From a virus: a stretch of DNA of 51,415 nucleotides. The stretch covers positions 1 to 51,415 of the IMG/VR virus record IMGVR_UViG_3300015241_000018; one strand, 5' to 3'. Below, piece after piece: positions 6,281-14,465 of this stretch. The notes below the pieces were generated by a model. The model searched no databases and was not told the origin of the DNA. It was given only the letters and a program-made list of their open reading frames with translations. Made by a program: the position numbers and the translations under genes. Position 1 is the stretch's first letter. Every line of letters begins with the position of its first letter.

Positions 6281-7843
6281 ATGAACGCAATCAATCAACC
6301 ACAATCGATCGTCCGCAAGAAGGCTGGGTTCACAGTACCCAGAGAATTCTTCGAGACAGCGCTACGAAAGTGTCCATCAGCATCTGGCCTCGCTATACGC
6401 GATGTCGAAGGTGATGTGACTACCTTGTGTCTGGATCGCTTCGATACCACGGCAACCGTCGACAGCCTGATGGAAATGCAGGAGACGATCAAACCCTATG
6501 AGGCAGCCTATTGGTTCGCCAATCTACCCGGCGCCCACAAGGACAGCCTTCAACCATATACTCTCGAGGTACGTGAAGACGAGAGCTCTGAACCCGTAAC
6601 AGTGCTGACCTTCTTCGTCGAAGGTGATATCCCCAAGTACAGTATCGAGGGATCGGAACGTACTGATGAGGCCAACTTCGTCGCCGACGTGGTGATGCCT
6701 CTGCTGGAAGAATACTTTGAAGACTCTGAAGGCGACATCGGCAAGTTCACCGCCAAGTTGCACAAGCCCTCGTTCGAGAAGACCTTGATGGCGTATACCG
6801 GCCATCGAGCCATCTTCCTGTTCCTGCCTCTCGAAGGCGACCCGATCATGTTCGGTGATTCCAAGGGATTGGGCTCCGACTACGACTGGGGGAGTGTGTC
6901 TCAACACCTGGACTGGGACAAGAAGAAGGAGGAAACTCCTATCACAAAAGCGGCTGACGCGATCGTGGCAGGCGTCAAGAAGTACTCACTCATGGGTAAG
7001 AAAACCCCAGCAGTCACCACTGACGATAAGGGGATACATCACACTGCCCCAAAGCCGGCAGCTCCTCACCCCGATGCAGCAGCGGCCAAGGCTGGCGACA
7101 TTGCTTTGCCCACGGCTACAGCCGGTACACGAACTCGTGTCGAAGTTGTCGTCCCGAAGAAGCTGGACGGTGATGCCCGGAACATTTGGATTAGACTGTT
7201 CAATGATGGTGAGCTCCCAAAGGACCATCAGAAAAAAGACCTCAAGATTTGGGTCTACTCCGACCAAGTTCCCTTCGCTACTCGGGATGGGATCGTTACT
7301 AAGGCTCACGTCAAGGGACTGGAGAAGGAGATGCAAGGTCTCAAGCTCCCACCTCAGGACATGAAGGCCGCAGCACCCACGCCAGTAGCTCCCAAGTCTG
7401 GCTCAGACATTGCCAAGGAACGGGTGGCAGCAGGAGCCAGATCACCAGCAGACTTCATCCCGGACATGGACGACAAGGACATGACCGAACAGACTACCGT
7501 TCTCTCCGGCTTCGTCGGACGAGATAAGGTGCCAAGCTGGATGGAAATCCAGAAACTCGAAGCACCATGGCCCACGTATAGCCAGAAGATGGGAATACCT
7601 TTCGCCGATCTTCTGCGCTATACTGTCGGGGACATCTCTGCACTCTGCAAGGGCCACAAGCCATCGGTGATGCTCATCTTGGAGTTCAGGCGCAACCTGC
7701 TCCAGATGTTGTCAGCCGACAAGCTCAAGGACCTCATTGGTACGGCAACGACGGTCGAGAAGGAAACCGACAAGCACATCAAGGCCCAGGAAGTCCTCAA
7801 GCCTTCGGCCAACAAGAAGTACTCTGTCTTCGGTAAGAAATAA
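6281..7843 (+). CDS. Large hypothetical protein, possible degenerate amidotransferase-like N-terminus, 520 aa
   Basis: ATG follows ACAGAGAGAGAGAAC, the same ribosome-site type as the gene at 329. Residues 15-215 show a pattern reminiscent of class II glutamine amidotransferases (Ntn-hydrolase fold): FFETALRKCPSASGLAIRD, a late DEANFVADVVMPLLEEYFED helix and HRAIFLFLPLEGDPIMFGDS. The catalytic N-terminal Cys is absent, so if related it is inactive or altered. Residues 225-300 are an Ala/Pro/Lys linker; the remainder is helical. The next gene looks cyclotransferase-like, a glutamyl-chemistry neighbour. The assignment is weak and structural. Confidence 0.55.
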   Translation: MNAINQPQSIVRKKAGFTVPREFFETALRKCPSASGLAIRDVEGDVTTLCLDRFDTTATVDSLMEMQETIKPYEAAYWFANLPGAHKDSLQPYTLEVREDESSEPVTVLTFFVEGDIPKYSIEGSERTDEANFVADVVMPLLEEYFEDSEGDIGKFTAKLHKPSFEKTLMAYTGHRAIFLFLPLEGDPIMFGDSKGLGSDYDWGSVSQHLDWDKKKEETPITKAADAIVAGVKKYSLMGKKTPAVTTDDKGIHHTAPKPAAPHPDAAAAKAGDIALPTATAGTRTRVEVVVPKKLDGDARNIWIRLFNDGELPKDHQKKDLKIWVYSDQVPFATRDGIVTKAHVKGLEKEMQGLKLPPQDMKAAAPTPVAPKSGSDIAKERVAAGARSPADFIPDMDDKDMTEQTTVLSGFVGRDKVPSWMEIQKLEAPWPTYSQKMGIPFADLLRYTVGDISALCKGHKPSVMLILEFRRNLLQMLSADKLKDLIGTATTVEKETDKHIKAQEVLKPSANKKYSVFGKK

Positions 7844-7913
7844 GAACCCCGCGAGAGTGGGTTAATCGCACTAGCACGGTCAGGTGACCGCTGACTAGTA
7901 GTGGTGGAGTGAT

Positions 7914-7951
7914 GACCATGGATGTTTAACCTGACGTTTTCATCCATGGTC
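7914..7951. repeat. Perfect 11-bp inverted repeat
   Basis: GACCATGGATG (7914-7924) and CATCCATGGTC (7941-7951) flank a 16-nt loop in the 129-base gap before the gene at 7973. There is no T-tract, so it is not a normal terminator. It ends just before the ribosome site and could control translation of that gene. Confidence 0.6.
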
Positions 7952-7972
7952 CCTTCCTCAGGGGTATTTCCA

Positions 7973-8626
7973 ATGTTTAATAATGAAGCTAAAGCTCATC
8001 AAACCCTCCATCGGTTTGCTATGTCACGTACGAGATTTACTCCGGACATAGCTTACCTCGAACTCAGACAGTTCAACCTCGTATTCATCTGTGATGATGC
8101 AATGCTCGCAGGTAAGAACTACTCCCTCATACAAGAACACTCGGCGAAGGTGGCTAGAGGCTTCACTCGCAAAGCTTTCAACTTCTACGTCAAGCAGACG
8201 GATGGGTCTGCTATTCCCATGAGAGTCAAGCAGCAGCCAGGGTACTTCTCCTTTTCTTCCCTTAAGATCAAGGGTGAGATACATGCTGTGACGGCTGAAG
8301 GCATCATTAGACTTGACCACCACTACCAAAATGGAGTACAATACCGTCGAACTAGGACTCAGATCCTATTTCCCACCACTGAGCATGGTCGCGTAGTCAA
8401 TCGCGATGTCCAAGGTAGAGAACTCCCGCCTTGCTTAAGTGACAAGGATTATATACTCCCCGAGCGCGTAGATATTATTGATTGTTTCATGTACACTGGT
8501 GTACCGAACTATTGGAATGACTTACTCGACGGGGGTTTTGCATTTCAACCCTGTCCCATTAGATATCCGAAAGAAGAGAAGAGTTGGTTAATCAAATATT
8601 ACCATTATCAAAATCAACGAGGATAG
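7973..8626 (+). CDS. Gamma-glutamylcyclotransferase-like protein, catalytic Glu apparently replaced, 217 aa
   Basis: ATG at 7973 follows AGGGG; an upstream in-frame ATG lies inside the inverted repeat. The pattern IKGEIHAVTAEGIIRLDHH...YRR (about residues 96-124) followed by an Ile/Val-rich strand and CFMYTG fits the GGCT/AIG2-like fold of phage proteins. In active enzymes a Glu follows the Leu-Asp pair by three residues; here that position reads Tyr. So either the fold is reused for binding or the active site moved. It overlaps the primase gene by 43 bases. Confidence 0.5.
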   Translation: MFNNEAKAHQTLHRFAMSRTRFTPDIAYLELRQFNLVFICDDAMLAGKNYSLIQEHSAKVARGFTRKAFNFYVKQTDGSAIPMRVKQQPGYFSFSSLKIKGEIHAVTAEGIIRLDHHYQNGVQYRRTRTQILFPTTEHGRVVNRDVQGRELPPCLSDKDYILPERVDIIDCFMYTGVPNYWNDLLDGGFAFQPCPIRYPKEEKSWLIKYYHYQNQRG

Positions 8627-10179
8627 TAGAACAACACGTTCCTTGCGATGACTGTGGCTCATCTGATGCTAAGTGTACCTATGAGGATGGCCACAGTTAT
8701 TGTTTCAGTTGTTTAACCTATACTCCACCGGATCATAAAGATGAAGAGATACATACTTACGAGTACCTGCCCTGGCGTGGTGTGGACAAGCATACATTCG
8801 CCCTATACGATGTCAAAACTAAGATCGGATCTGAGGGCAATCCAATTTCTATTGGTTTTCCTTATCCTAATTCTTCTTATAAAATAAGGACACTAGATAA
8901 GAAAGCATTCTACTCAATAGGCGATATAGCTAAAGCTGGATTGTTTGGCCGAAATAAGTTTGCGGCTAGTAGTCACAAGACCGTGACAATCACAGAAGGG
9001 GAACTAGATGCTCTCTCGCTTTATCAAGTGGTACGCAGTCCTGTCGTCAGTGTTCACAGCTCTGCTAGTAGCGGAACTGACGTTGGCATCGATCGTGCCT
9101 GGGTCAACAGCTTCGAAAGAATTGTACTCGCATTTGATGCGGACGAGGCAGGACGTGAAGCAACACGTAAAGTCGCAAAGCTGTTTGATTACAACAAGGT
9201 TTTCGTGGTGTCCTTCCCTGGTGGAACCAGAAAAGACGCCAATGACTACCTCCGAGCCGGAGAACGCGACGAACTCTACACCATCTGGGCCAACGCCCGA
9301 CGCTTCCTCCCCGACGAAATAAAGTCTAGCTGGGAAGACTTCAAGAAGATACTTGCTGAGAAACCAAGGGACGGAGTTCCTTACCCCTTCCCTACTCTGA
9401 ACTACATGACGTATGGCATCCGCACTGGTGAGTCCGTACTAATTACGGCCATGGAGGGTGTGGGCAAAACAGAGGTGATGCATGCAATCGAACACCAGCT
9501 CCTTACGGCGACAGAGGATCCTATTGGCGCAATCTTCCTTGAAGAACCGAAGCGCCGGCATTTACAGGCGATTGCGGGCATTCATCTCGCTCGTCCCGCC
9601 CACCTGCCGGATAGTGGTGTCACTGACGCGCAAACTTTCCAAGCCGTACAGGACGTGGTTAGGACGGATGAGCGTCTTCACATCTATTCTCACTTTGGAT
9701 CAGATGATCCTGAGGTTATTCTCGATACAATTAGATTTCTGGTATCCGCACGTGGTTGCCGTTACATTCTTCTCGACCACATCACTATGGTTGTTAGTGG
9801 TCTTGGAGGGAAAGATGAAAGAATTTCGCTCGACTATCTCTCAACTCGTCTCGAAATGATGGTTAAAGAGTTAGACTTCGCGTTGATCGTTGTCAGCCAT
9901 GTCAACGACGATGGTTTAACTCGTGGAAGTCGTAATATCTCTAAGATTGCAGACATTCGTCTCGATCTATACAGGGATATTACGGCGTCAGATCCTATCA
10001 CGCGCCGCATAACGCGGATGGTCGTGAGCAAGAATAGGTTCTGCGGTCGCACAGGACCGGCAGGGGAACTGCTATTCGATCCTGCGACATACACTCTCAA
10101 CGAGGATATGGGTTATGGCACTAGCTCGTTCGCGAATGACAATTCACCCGGTGGCAGAAATGCTGCAATGGTCGCTTGA
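8584..10179 (+). CDS. T7 gp4-like primase-helicase, 531 aa
   Basis: Makes RNA primers and unwinds DNA at the fork. Visible: a zinc-binding domain with CDDC (21-24) and CFSC (40-43); a TOPRIM primase core with EGELDA (139-143) and DADEAG (185-190); a RecA-like helicase with Walker A EGVGKTE (291-297), Walker B ILLDH (395-399), motif VVSHVND (436-442) and the LTRGSRNISK loop. Length is close to T7 gp4 (566 aa). The only start before the zinc motif is TTG at 8584, after GAAGAGAAGAG and inside the preceding gene, implying coupled translation. Confidence 0.95.
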   Translation: MVNQILPLSKSTRIVEQHVPCDDCGSSDAKCTYEDGHSYCFSCLTYTPPDHKDEEIHTYEYLPWRGVDKHTFALYDVKTKIGSEGNPISIGFPYPNSSYKIRTLDKKAFYSIGDIAKAGLFGRNKFAASSHKTVTITEGELDALSLYQVVRSPVVSVHSSASSGTDVGIDRAWVNSFERIVLAFDADEAGREATRKVAKLFDYNKVFVVSFPGGTRKDANDYLRAGERDELYTIWANARRFLPDEIKSSWEDFKKILAEKPRDGVPYPFPTLNYMTYGIRTGESVLITAMEGVGKTEVMHAIEHQLLTATEDPIGAIFLEEPKRRHLQAIAGIHLARPAHLPDSGVTDAQTFQAVQDVVRTDERLHIYSHFGSDDPEVILDTIRFLVSARGCRYILLDHITMVVSGLGGKDERISLDYLSTRLEMMVKELDFALIVVSHVNDDGLTRGSRNISKIADIRLDLYRDITASDPITRRITRMVVSKNRFCGRTGPAGELLFDPATYTLNEDMGYGTSSFANDNSPGGRNAAMVA

Positions 10180-10369
10180 TGATGAGCGATGCACAATAAC
10201 CGGACATATTACTAAGTCCAGGTCTAAATACTACAGGAACGGAGAAGTCCACACAATTATGTATACTTCATTAACAAGTTATCCTTCTGGCCCGGATATG
10301 GGTCCCTACTATTTGGCTCGTAACCAGATGGGCTATTACTTTAAGTGCATGGTGGCACAACGAGCATGA
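10160..10369 (+). CDS. Hypothetical protein, 69 aa
   Basis: Fills the gap between primase-helicase and uracil-DNA glycosylase, overlapping the former by 20 bases and the latter by 4 (ATGA). The start at 10160 follows GGTGGCAG; in-frame ATGs at 10115 and 10136 have no ribosome site. The product begins LQWSLDDERCTITGHI and has many Tyr residues, giving a small beta-rich protein. No family recognised. Confidence 0.6.
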   Translation: MLQWSLDDERCTITGHITKSRSKYYRNGEVHTIMYTSLTSYPSGPDMGPYYLARNQMGYYFKCMVAQRA

Positions 10370-11181
10370 ACTATCCGTGGAAACTAGATTTCTGGCAATC
10401 AGGGGAATGGCAGGTAGTCAATGAGCGTCTCAAAGAGTTTGACAAGTTGGGTGTGGTTTATAATCCGAAACGGTCGGCGTTGTTCCGAGCTCTTTCGCTC
10501 ACATCGTTGGAACAAACGAAGGTTGTTATACTTGGGCAGGACCCCTACCCAGACCCCAAGCTCGCAACGGGGTTATCCTTTTCTATCCCGAGAGGATTTG
10601 GACCAGGTTCTTTTCCGCCCACTCTGCGAACCATCTTCAATGAGTACACCAATGACCTCAAATACCCCACTCCTAGTCACGGTGACCTCGAAGTATGGGC
10701 AACACAAGGCGTGCTTCTATGGAACGCAATCCCAAGTTGTCAAGCAGGTAAATCACTTTCTCATGACTGGCCGGGAAATGAGTGGGGATACCTTACCAAA
10801 GAAATCGTTGAGCGATGCGCTAGGAAGGGCATTGTGTTTGCGTTACTTGGAGCTGTGGCTAAAAGATATTCAGAATTAATTGATTTAAGTAATAATGAGG
10901 TAATCTTAACATCTCATCCCTCTCCACGTGGTAGTCGTAATTCAAGGACCCCATTCGAAGGGTCCAGACTATTCTCCACGATCAACGCTAAACTAATATC
11001 TCAAGGTTTGACTCCGATCGACTGGAGACTGGATGATGTTCAAGATCAACGAGACAAAGGTAATCCGAAGGTTCTCCCCCAATCTGGTCGCGTCTGGGAT
11101 AGTAACCGACGTTTATCATGGGAGAAAGGGCCGGATACTCGTGGAGTTCGAGACCACGGAAGGTTGGTTGTGCATGAGTGA
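10366..11181 (+). CDS. ung: Uracil-DNA glycosylase, family 1, with extended tail, 271 aa
   Basis: Removes uracil from DNA. Family-1 hallmarks are GQDPYP (57-62, catalytic Asp59), LLWN (117-120) with the uracil-selecting Asn120, and HPSP (184-187) with catalytic His184. Two usual residues differ: GQDPYH reads GQDPYP, and the Leu after HPSP that inserts into DNA is Arg188. The normal C-terminus TPIDW is at 216-220; another 51 residues follow and overlap the next gene in another frame. The start overlaps the upstream stop (ATGA). Confidence 0.9.
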   Translation: MNYPWKLDFWQSGEWQVVNERLKEFDKLGVVYNPKRSALFRALSLTSLEQTKVVILGQDPYPDPKLATGLSFSIPRGFGPGSFPPTLRTIFNEYTNDLKYPTPSHGDLEVWATQGVLLWNAIPSCQAGKSLSHDWPGNEWGYLTKEIVERCARKGIVFALLGAVAKRYSELIDLSNNEVILTSHPSPRGSRNSRTPFEGSRLFSTINAKLISQGLTPIDWRLDDVQDQRDKGNPKVLPQSGRVWDSNRRLSWEKGPDTRGVRDHGRLVVHE

Positions 11182-11227
11182 TCCGTCTCATTTGGAGATA
11201 CAAGATGAAGGCCAGAAAGAAGCGTAA
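11036..11227 (+). CDS. Hypothetical small beta-rich protein, 63 aa
   Basis: Lies in another frame over the tail of the glycosylase gene. GGAG at 11024-11027 is 8 nt before ATG 11036 (ATG 11033 is an alternative). The sequence NLVASGIVTDVYHGRKGRILVEF alternates like small barrel (KOW/SH3-like) proteins, which looks more natural than the overlapping glycosylase tail. Function unknown. It overlaps the next gene by 23 bases. Confidence 0.6.
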   Translation: MFKINETKVIRRFSPNLVASGIVTDVYHGRKGRILVEFETTEGWLCMSDPSHLEIQDEGQKEA

Positions 11228-11408
11228 AGCCCATGTGTACATCCCTGAATTGGCCCTGGAGTGTCTACTGAATGATCTGATTGAGGGCGGTACTCCTAAA
11301 CAACTAGCCAATAAGTATGGCGTAGCTGCCACTACGGTTAGGGCTATAAAGACTAAGTACCTAGAAGTTAAATTAGTCCGTAAATCAGTACAGCTAAAGT
11401 TATTATAA
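11205..11408 (+). CDS. Small helix-turn-helix protein, 67 aa
   Basis: The start at 11205 follows GGAGATACAAG. After a basic N-terminus (MKARKKRKAH) residues 25-50 (IEGGTPKQLANKYGVAATTVRAIK) form a helix-turn-helix of the kind used to bind DNA, followed by a short basic tail. Likely a phage transcription factor or DNA-binding accessory protein. Its target is not evident; the ATGTTGC cluster at 1645-1712 and the dyad at 4563 are untested candidates. Confidence 0.65.
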   Translation: MKARKKRKAHVYIPELALECLLNDLIEGGTPKQLANKYGVAATTVRAIKTKYLEVKLVRKSVQLKLL

Positions 11409-11453
11409 ATCAATACGTATTAAAATTGTGCCGTAAATTTTGGGAGGGCTCAC

Positions 11454-11702
11454 GTGAAACTGATTTACACTTACAAAACGCGTGAGTTCATGATGGTAGG
11501 TCATCTGTGGGTCAAATACACAACTTTAGGACGGGCTTGGCAGATGGATAAAACTATCAACGAACAGGTCCACAAATACATGGAAAAGTACGCTAAAGTT
11601 AGTCTCGACCACTTTTCCCGGTGTCCCAGTACCTCCAAGTTAATTAAACGCACCAGTGAGCTTCCTAGAGGCTCCCAGACCCCTTCTAAAACAGGTGGAT
11701 GA
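11454..11702 (+). CDS. Hypothetical basic protein, 82 aa
   Basis: GTG start after a strong GGGAGGG ribosome site. The N-terminal 50 residues are basic and aromatic, the C-terminal 25 are Ser/Thr/Pro rich and probably disordered. The stop overlaps the next start (ATGA). No family recognised. Confidence 0.55.
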   Translation: MKLIYTYKTREFMMVGHLWVKYTTLGRAWQMDKTINEQVHKYMEKYAKVSLDHFSRCPSTSKLIKRTSELPRGSQTPSKTGG

Positions 11703-12022
11703 TGCTGAAACTAGTAGTAAATAATGAAATTGAGGAAGAGAAGCTTCCCACCCCTGTTTCTAAGACAAAAGGTAAGGGTCCGACGGGTGAAGATTGGCTG
11801 TCTGGAATGCTCTGTGGAACTGAGTTCTTAGTCAAGCCAAGGATGATGCAGACCTGGGTATTGCATGAGTTCATGCATGCTGGGTTGAAAGAAGGGAATG
11901 TTCTGCTCATTCCACACGGTAAGATTAATATCCCCGGTGAATGGGTGTGGACAGATCCAATTGAATTCTGTAAAGTATTTGAATTGAGGGCTATACTGGA
12001 AGTACCAAAGGATGACGACTAA
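11699..12022 (+). CDS. Hypothetical protein, 107 aa
   Basis: Starts within the preceding stop codon. A short charged N-terminus is followed by a Lys/Gly linker (KTKGKGPTGEDW) and a compact domain with WVLHEFMHAGLKEGNVLLIPHG. HEFMH matches HExxH in form, but no third ligand or protease family context is visible, so I do not call a protease. It overlaps the next gene by 11 bases. Confidence 0.6.
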   Translation: MMLKLVVNNEIEEEKLPTPVSKTKGKGPTGEDWLSGMLCGTEFLVKPRMMQTWVLHEFMHAGLKEGNVLLIPHGKINIPGEWVWTDPIEFCKVFELRAILEVPKDDD

Positions 12023-12215
12023 TATTATTGATGTGAGTGATCCAGCAGATTGGTTCACAATGAATATGTTAAAGCGATCCATTAAATTCATGAAGAACAT
12101 TAACAAGGAAGGTAAGTACGACATAGCCATCCACAAAGAAGAAGCCATACTTAGATCTTTCCTCGATAAAGCATTAGGAAGATCAGAAGCAGTAGCCGAG
12201 CAGGTTGCTGCCTAA
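12012..12215 (+). CDS. Hypothetical protein, 67 aa
   Basis: Begins 11 bases inside the preceding gene. A helical, basic product (MLKRSIKFMKNINKEGKYDIAIHKEE) ending in an Ala/Val/Glu helix. Function unknown. The next small gene begins 13 bases after the stop. Confidence 0.6.
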   Translation: MTTNIIDVSDPADWFTMNMLKRSIKFMKNINKEGKYDIAIHKEEAILRSFLDKALGRSEAVAEQVAA

Positions 12216-12228
12216 CTCGGAGCAAGGA

Positions 12229-12372
12229 ATGAATGTACACGCCTTCATTGCTGCCATCGTGGTGACACTAGCTGTCGCCACTGGCTTTCTCTACTACGTT
12301 AACGAGCATGCCGACGCCAATGGATGCGTTGACTTCGGCAAGTCTCAAGTCTGCGTCGCTCCTAAGAAGTGA
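12229..12372 (+). CDS. Small membrane protein, 47 aa
   Basis: ATG at 12229 is 6 nt after GGAG (12219-12222). Residues 4-23 (HAFIAAIVVTLAVATGFLYY) are a transmembrane helix or uncleaved signal. The C-terminal part carries two Cys (CVDFGKSQVC) that could form a disulphide in the periplasm. A terminator follows directly. Confidence 0.55.
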   Translation: MNVHAFIAAIVVTLAVATGFLYYVNEHADANGCVDFGKSQVCVAPKK

Positions 12373-12382
12373 TGCTCAAGAT

Positions 12383-12427
12383 AGCCGGCTCAGGGTTCCT
12401 CTCTCCCCTGGGTCGGCTTATTGTTGA
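12383..12427 (+). terminator. Rho-independent terminator
   Basis: A 13-bp stem AGCCGGCTCAGGG (12383-12395) pairs with CCCTGGGTCGGCT (12406-12418) with two G-U pairs, followed by a short T-rich TATTGTTG. It separates the unit ending at 12372 from the ATPase operon. Confidence 0.75.
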
Positions 12428-12463
12428 GGGAGCAACAAGTAAGACCCCCGTAAGGAGGCCAAG

Positions 12464-13435
12464 ATGGCTAAGCCAAAGCCTATTCCCGTTCCCATCAAGA
12501 TCATCAGCACAGAGGAACTCGAAGCTAACCGAGCAGCCCTAGCTGAACTCAACAAGGAACTTCTTCCTGAGCCTGAGGCAGGTGCTCTGTCCTTCCTGCG
12601 TAAGAGCATTGATGTTCCTACGACAGCTGAAGTCAAGGACATGATCCATCAGGAGATAATGGAGTACAATGTTCTCACAAATATTGAACTCAAGATTGGT
12701 GAGGAGATCAAGACTCTTCCAGAAGAGCCGAGACACTTTCTCTTCCCTGAAATCTTGGCGGCCACCAACGCGGACATACCAGCTGCTCTTGTGGGCCCTG
12801 CTGGTTCTGGTAAATCTACTCTTTGTGAACAAGTGGCTACCGCTCTGAGTCTGAAGTACTTCCTTCAGAACAGTGTGAGTGGTGATCACCAGCTCGCAGG
12901 GTATATGGATGCACACGGTCACTACCAGACTACATCATTCCGAACTGCGTTCGAGATGGGTGGACTGTTGTTGATCGATGAGGTTGATACCTCTGATGCT
13001 GGTGCCCTGAAGTGGGTGAACACTGCCTTGGCCAATGGTCACGCCATGTTCCCCGACAAGCCTGAGCCTGTGCGTAGACACAAGGACTTCCGCATCATGA
13101 TTGCCGCCAATACCTTCGGCAATGGTGCTGACCGACTGTACGTTGGTGCCAATCAGTTGGATGCCAGTACCTTGGATCGGTTTGTGTTCTTCGACTTCGT
13201 CTATGACGAGAAGTTGGAGACCATGTTGTCCGGTAATCTTCTATGGGCCAAGCGTGTGCAGAACCTGCGTAAGGCAGCTGCCACTGAGAAGGCTCGTATC
13301 GTCATCTCTCCCCGAGCTACCATCAATGGAGCCAAGCTCTTGGCTGTCGGTTGGAAGCAGTCAGTGGTTGAAGACCGCTTGATTTGGAAGGGTATCGATG
13401 AGGAACTGAAGAATAGAATTCGGAAGGCAGCCTGA
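12464..13435 (+). CDS. MoxR/CobS-type AAA+ ATPase, 323 aa
   Basis: Strong TAAGGAGG ribosome site. After a helical N-terminus, Walker A GPAGSGKST is at 111-119, Walker B LLLIDEVD at 168-175 and the sensor AANTFGNG near 216-223; this pattern belongs to the MoxR/CobS branch (AAA_5-like). Such ATPases remodel proteins or load metal together with a von Willebrand A-type partner gene next door. Here the adjacent gene overlaps (TGATG) and shows a VWA-like pattern. Phage substrates of these pairs are unknown. Confidence 0.85.
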   Translation: MAKPKPIPVPIKIISTEELEANRAALAELNKELLPEPEAGALSFLRKSIDVPTTAEVKDMIHQEIMEYNVLTNIELKIGEEIKTLPEEPRHFLFPEILAATNADIPAALVGPAGSGKSTLCEQVATALSLKYFLQNSVSGDHQLAGYMDAHGHYQTTSFRTAFEMGGLLLIDEVDTSDAGALKWVNTALANGHAMFPDKPEPVRRHKDFRIMIAANTFGNGADRLYVGANQLDASTLDRFVFFDFVYDEKLETMLSGNLLWAKRVQNLRKAAATEKARIVISPRATINGAKLLAVGWKQSVVEDRLIWKGIDEELKNRIRKAA

Positions 13436-14442
13436 TGCAGATGTTATCTGGCAACGCCAAAGAATTGAATGATCTCATCCCCAAGCAGGCTTGGAGTTCA
13501 ACTTGGGATAGCCCTGAAACATTCGGAAGACACATCGCATCACTAGACAAGAAGAAAGCTTGGACTGATGCAGGTTGGAGTGGAGACAAAGATTTCTGTG
13601 GCACCGACGACATGGATGAAGCTCTCCGACTATCTCAGAATGGTTGGAAGGAAGGTGTGGCAGGCATTGAGAGGCTCAGAACTAAGATCCTCGCAATGAA
13701 CCCCACCCATCCTAAGATCAAGAAGTACTCTATCGCTGGGTCCTACCCTGATGTGGCTCGTGCTGTATCAGGTAACCCCATGAACATGAGAACTCTTGAC
13801 TCAGCTAAGTCCAGGCGTAGACCTGTGATCACGCTGCTCTCCAACATGTCAGCTAACTGTAATGTGGCTAAGGAGTCCATCACCAACAGAGCATCTGTCG
13901 TAGCTGCAATCATAGATCAGATTGAAGCTGCGGGTTATGCTTGTGAGGTGGTTGCTATTGCACCTACCTCAGGCAGTACTTGGGATGGAAAGCCAGGATA
14001 CAGCGCTTGCACATCTGTGATGGTCAAGCGAAGTAACCAAGCTGTCGATCTAAGTCGACTATCTTTTGGCATGGGTCATGCAGCCATGTTCAGACGCATG
14101 GTATTTGCTGACTGGGGTTCTTCTGAACCTAATAAGGAAGGACTCGGTCGTGGCTTAGGTCACAGTCACAACATCACGGATGAGTTCGTCGATGACCTGA
14201 ACTTCAAGAACATCTACGTTCTACCTTCAGCAGAAGGGAACAGTTCTAAGTTCAAGACGGAAGACGTCGCAGCTATTGTTGGTCTGAGGTTGATTGTGGA
14301 CTCACTCAAGAAACAGGGATGCCCAGCGTTTGCTGGGCCTCTCACTCCTGATATTCCATTAACTGATGCTCAGAAACAAATCCATACCATCAGAACCATT
14401 AAAGATCTCGTGGGAGACATCATAGACGGTCTTGAATTCTAA
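13435..14442 (+). CDS. Putative partner of the MoxR/CobS-type ATPase (VWA-like), 335 aa
   Basis: The ATG overlaps the ATPase stop. Residues 1-125 include AGSYPDVARAVSGNPMNM, a pattern I associate with phage proteins found beside CobS-like ATPases. From residue 131, VITLLSNMSANCNVAKESI and then a helix and AACEVVAI-like strand resemble the first half of a VWA domain, but the metal-binding DxSxS reads SNMSA (136-140), so metal binding is probably lost. Inference: adaptor that links the ATPase to its substrate. No direct evidence of activity. Confidence 0.6.
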   Translation: MQMLSGNAKELNDLIPKQAWSSTWDSPETFGRHIASLDKKKAWTDAGWSGDKDFCGTDDMDEALRLSQNGWKEGVAGIERLRTKILAMNPTHPKIKKYSIAGSYPDVARAVSGNPMNMRTLDSAKSRRRPVITLLSNMSANCNVAKESITNRASVVAAIIDQIEAAGYACEVVAIAPTSGSTWDGKPGYSACTSVMVKRSNQAVDLSRLSFGMGHAAMFRRMVFADWGSSEPNKEGLGRGLGHSHNITDEFVDDLNFKNIYVLPSAEGNSSKFKTEDVAAIVGLRLIVDSLKKQGCPAFAGPLTPDIPLTDAQKQIHTIRTIKDLVGDIIDGLEF

Positions 14443-14465
14443 AGGATATTATGCTAAGATGATTA

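Noticed and set aside
11869-11883. HEFMH in the 107-aa protein as a metalloprotease
   Set aside because: Isolated HExxH-like string with no third ligand or family context.
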